DNA of 9,092 nt from JAFDVL01 sp043736395 (lineage in GTDB: Bacteria > Acidobacteriota > Blastocatellia > RBC074), in the NCBI GenBank assembly GCA_043736395.1, contig JAYTCQ010000285.1:1-9092 (forward strand). Reading direction: 5' to 3'. Shown here one piece after another: positions 8,099-9,092 of the stretch (positions are counted from its first letter, which is position 1; the number at the start of each line of letters is the position of its first letter). The notes below the pieces were generated by a model. That model did not search any database, was not told the DNA's origin, and saw only the letters and a program-made list of their open reading frames with translations. The translations under genes and the position numbers were made by a program.

Positions 8099-8878
8099 CT
8101 TTTCTCCGACATTCAAAAAATAATACGGCTTCGATTCGTGTTGCTTCCCATCCGTAATCGCAATCTTCCCGTCCCCGATAATTTCAAATGTATCACCCTG
8201 CACAACAATCGCAGTGGATTCATACAGCCCGATGCCCAACAAATCAGGGTGCGCAGTGATGACTTCCTGTAAATCATTTTCGCGTTTGCGCGTATTGATA
8301 TGCTGGTCAATCGCGACGCCACGAATAAATCCCAAGCCCGTTTCATACCCCTTCGCCATCATCACCGTATTCCCTTCGCGTGCGCCGCGAACCATATACG
8401 AAGCCTGAATGCTAGCGCCAGCCGAAGTGCCACCAATGACGCCGCCACGTTCGAGAACTTTCATCAATTCTTTGTGCGTGAGTGTATCAAGATAAGAATC
8501 CACGAGTCGCCATTGCCGTCCACCACCGAACCAAACTCCCGTAGCTTTGCGCAGCGGCGCAGCAAAGGCTTCCGTATTCGCAAGGCTACGGTCACGCGTA
8601 TGCAACACCGTTAGATTTTTGATGCCGAACAATGAAGGATGATCAAACGGAATTTTAGAAATATCCGCATCTTCGGCGGCTGTCGGAATATAAACAATAT
8701 TCGCGTCTTGACCACCAGCTAACTTTATGAATTTGTCAGAAATAGCAGGCGGAATTTTGCCTCCGCCGACGATGACTAGAGACCCTTTTTTAAAACCAAA
8801 TTCTGGTTTTATAGCAATGCTGGCTAGACAAATAAAATTACATAAAATTATAATTAACAATAAAATAATTTTTTTCAT
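8069..8878 (-). CDS. Exported cyanophycinase-like serine hydrolase (peptidase S51)
   Basis: This 269-residue protein belongs to the peptidase S51/cyanophycinase superfamily (PF03575). These enzymes have a class-I glutamine-amidotransferase-like fold and cleave cyanophycin to beta-Asp-Arg, or cleave Asp-X or isoaspartyl dipeptides. Visible hallmarks are VIVGGGKIP (35-43), VWFGGGRQWRL (115-125), the nucleophile elbow GGTSAGAS with S152, IDQHINTRKREN with H193, and GIGLYESTAIVV with E220. These match the Ser-His-Glu arrangement described for cyanophycinase. The DQH-x-RxR block favours cyanophycinase over the shorter PepE dipeptidases. An N-terminal stretch MKKIILLLIIILCNFICLASIA is a Sec signal peptide, possibly cleaved near residue 22. 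It has two cysteines but no good lipobox, so the enzyme probably acts outside the cytoplasm. The tail DLKKRKKR is strongly basic. No Shine-Dalgarno motif precedes the ATG. No cyanophycin synthetase is nearby, so the true substrate is open. Confidence 0.9.
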   Translation of the reverse strand: MKKIILLLIIILCNFICLASIAIKPEFGFKKGSLVIVGGGKIPPAISDKFIKLAGGQDANIVYIPTAAEDADISKIPFDHPSLFGIKNLTVLHTRDRSLANTEAFAAPLRKATGVWFGGGRQWRLVDSYLDTLTHKELMKVLERGGVIGGTSAGASIQASYMVRGAREGNTVMMAKGYETGLGFIRGVAIDQHINTRKRENDLQEVITAHPDLLGIGLYESTAIVVQGDTFEIIGDGKIAITDGKQHESKPYYFLNVGEKFDLKKRKKR

Positions 8879-8885
8879 AAATAGA

Positions 8886-8891
8886 ATTTTA
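8886..8891 (-). promoter_or_regulatory. Possible -10 element for leaderless transcription of the cyanophycinase-like gene
   Basis: On the - strand TAAAAT occupies 8891-8886, seven bases before the ATG at 8878. Transcription from it would begin at or next to the start codon, which fits the absence of a Shine-Dalgarno motif. The expected -35 position falls inside the adjacent inverted-repeat element and reads TTTTTC, a weak match. This is inference from spacing only. Confidence 0.22.
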
Positions 8892-8892
8892 A

Positions 8893-8931
8893 CTCACGTT
8901 ACGCAGCGGAAAAATTGGCTTTTGACTTGAC
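8893..8931 (+). repeat. Left terminal inverted repeat
   Basis: The outer 14 bases, ctcacgttacgcag (8893-8906), are the exact reverse complement of 9079-9092. Extending inward without gaps, 31 of 39 positions match the right copy, including a shared inner cttgac (8926-8931). Confidence 0.85.
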
Positions 8932-9053
8932 TTCGCATTTTTGCTTGAAAAATCAAGGATAAAAGCCTTCCTGAGACCAGAAACCATTTAGGCAGAAGCT
9001 CTTGGGGCAAAAATAGGGGTCAGGAAAACCTTTCAAACCGTCCTATTTATAGT

Positions 9054-9092
9054 GTCAAGCGTAAAGTCAAACTTTCGACTGCGTAACGTGAG
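9054..9092 (-). repeat. Right terminal inverted repeat
   Basis: Reverse-complement partner of 8893-8931; the tip ctgcgtaacgtgag (9079-9092) is a perfect 14-base match and ends on the final base of the window. The inner part diverges at 8 of 25 positions, as expected for the two ends of one element rather than a fold-back sequencing artefact. Confidence 0.85.

Larger units (their letters stand above)
8893..9092. mobile_element. MITE-like non-coding element with ~39-base inverted ends
   Basis: The 200-base segment is bounded by imperfect 39-base terminal inverted repeats with a perfect 14-base tip (ctcacgttacgcag). It contains no open reading frame of note. Inside are a small hairpin, cttga-aaaa-tcaag (8944-8957), and an AT-rich ctatttata-type stretch near 9043-9051. 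This layout fits a miniature inverted-repeat transposable element moved by a transposase encoded elsewhere, or a deletion remnant of an insertion sequence. The right tip coincides with the last base of the window, so a target-site duplication cannot be tested. The insertion sequence family is not recognised. The left tip is 14 bases from the cyanophycinase-like start codon. Confidence 0.65.

Noticed and set aside
8000..8272. Open frame whose ATG overlaps the Uma2 stop (ATGA), suggesting translational coupling
   Set aside because: Most of it is antisense to the cyanophycinase-like gene, the product has no recognisable motif, and the overlap is only four bases; chance is more likely.
9043..9056. 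TATAAATA and TTGACA-like words on the - strand as an outward promoter in the right inverted repeat
   Set aside because: The spacing between possible -35 and -10 words is about 13 bases or less, too short for a normal sigma-70 promoter.
8893..9092. Fold-back sequencing or assembly artefact as the source of the inverted repeat
   Set aside because: A fold-back would give near-identical arms; here the inner arms differ at 8 of 25 positions and are separated by unique sequence.

Overview
The window looks like a piece of an Acidobacteriota chromosome, perhaps Blastocatellia-like. I infer this from the Oar-type TonB-dependent receptor, the giant secreted HEAT-repeat/c-type-heme protein, the Uma2-family nuclease and the roughly 50% GC. 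The lineage is an inference from gene types, not from a marker gene. I see no rRNA, tRNA, CRISPR array, phage gene or transposase gene. About 95% of the window is occupied by four large genes.

Layout: (i) 1-3216 holds an Oar-like outer-membrane TonB-dependent receptor on the + strand. Its first ~30 codons are not receptor sequence but an interspersed-repeat-like stretch with a 9-base period and an inverted repeat. The signal peptide and most of the N-terminal carboxypeptidase-regulatory-like domain are missing. (ii) 3237-3276 is a textbook intrinsic terminator whose loop contains a perfect TATAAT. (iii) 3308-7405 encodes a 1365-residue exported protein with a PPC-like beta domain, a CxxCH site, a squalene-cyclase-like alpha/alpha toroid, a long HEAT-repeat array and a C-terminal CxxCH cytochrome-like domain. 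About 550 bases in its middle are more AT-rich than the rest. (iv) 7443-8003 is a complete Uma2-family PD-(D/E)xK protein, 37 bases downstream and probably co-transcribed. (v) 8069-8878, on the - strand and convergent, encodes an exported cyanophycinase-like (peptidase S51) serine hydrolase. (vi) 8893-9092 is a 200-base non-coding segment bounded by ~39-base imperfect inverted repeats whose outer 14 bases match perfectly. It looks like a MITE or transposon derivative, and it lies 14 bases upstream of the cyanophycinase-like start codon.

Functionally, the receptor and the large heme/HEAT protein are both cell-envelope proteins, but the strong terminator between them argues for separate transcripts. 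The Uma2 and cyanophycinase-like genes have no obvious pathway link to them. Both ends of the window fall in repeat-like DNA: a palindromic 9-mer repeat on the left and a terminal inverted repeat ending on the last base on the right. This suggests the window may be a whole contig that broke at repeats. The most unusual items are the chimeric receptor start, the diheme toroid/HEAT architecture, the AT-rich patch inside that gene, and the inverted-repeat element next to the cyanophycinase-like gene.
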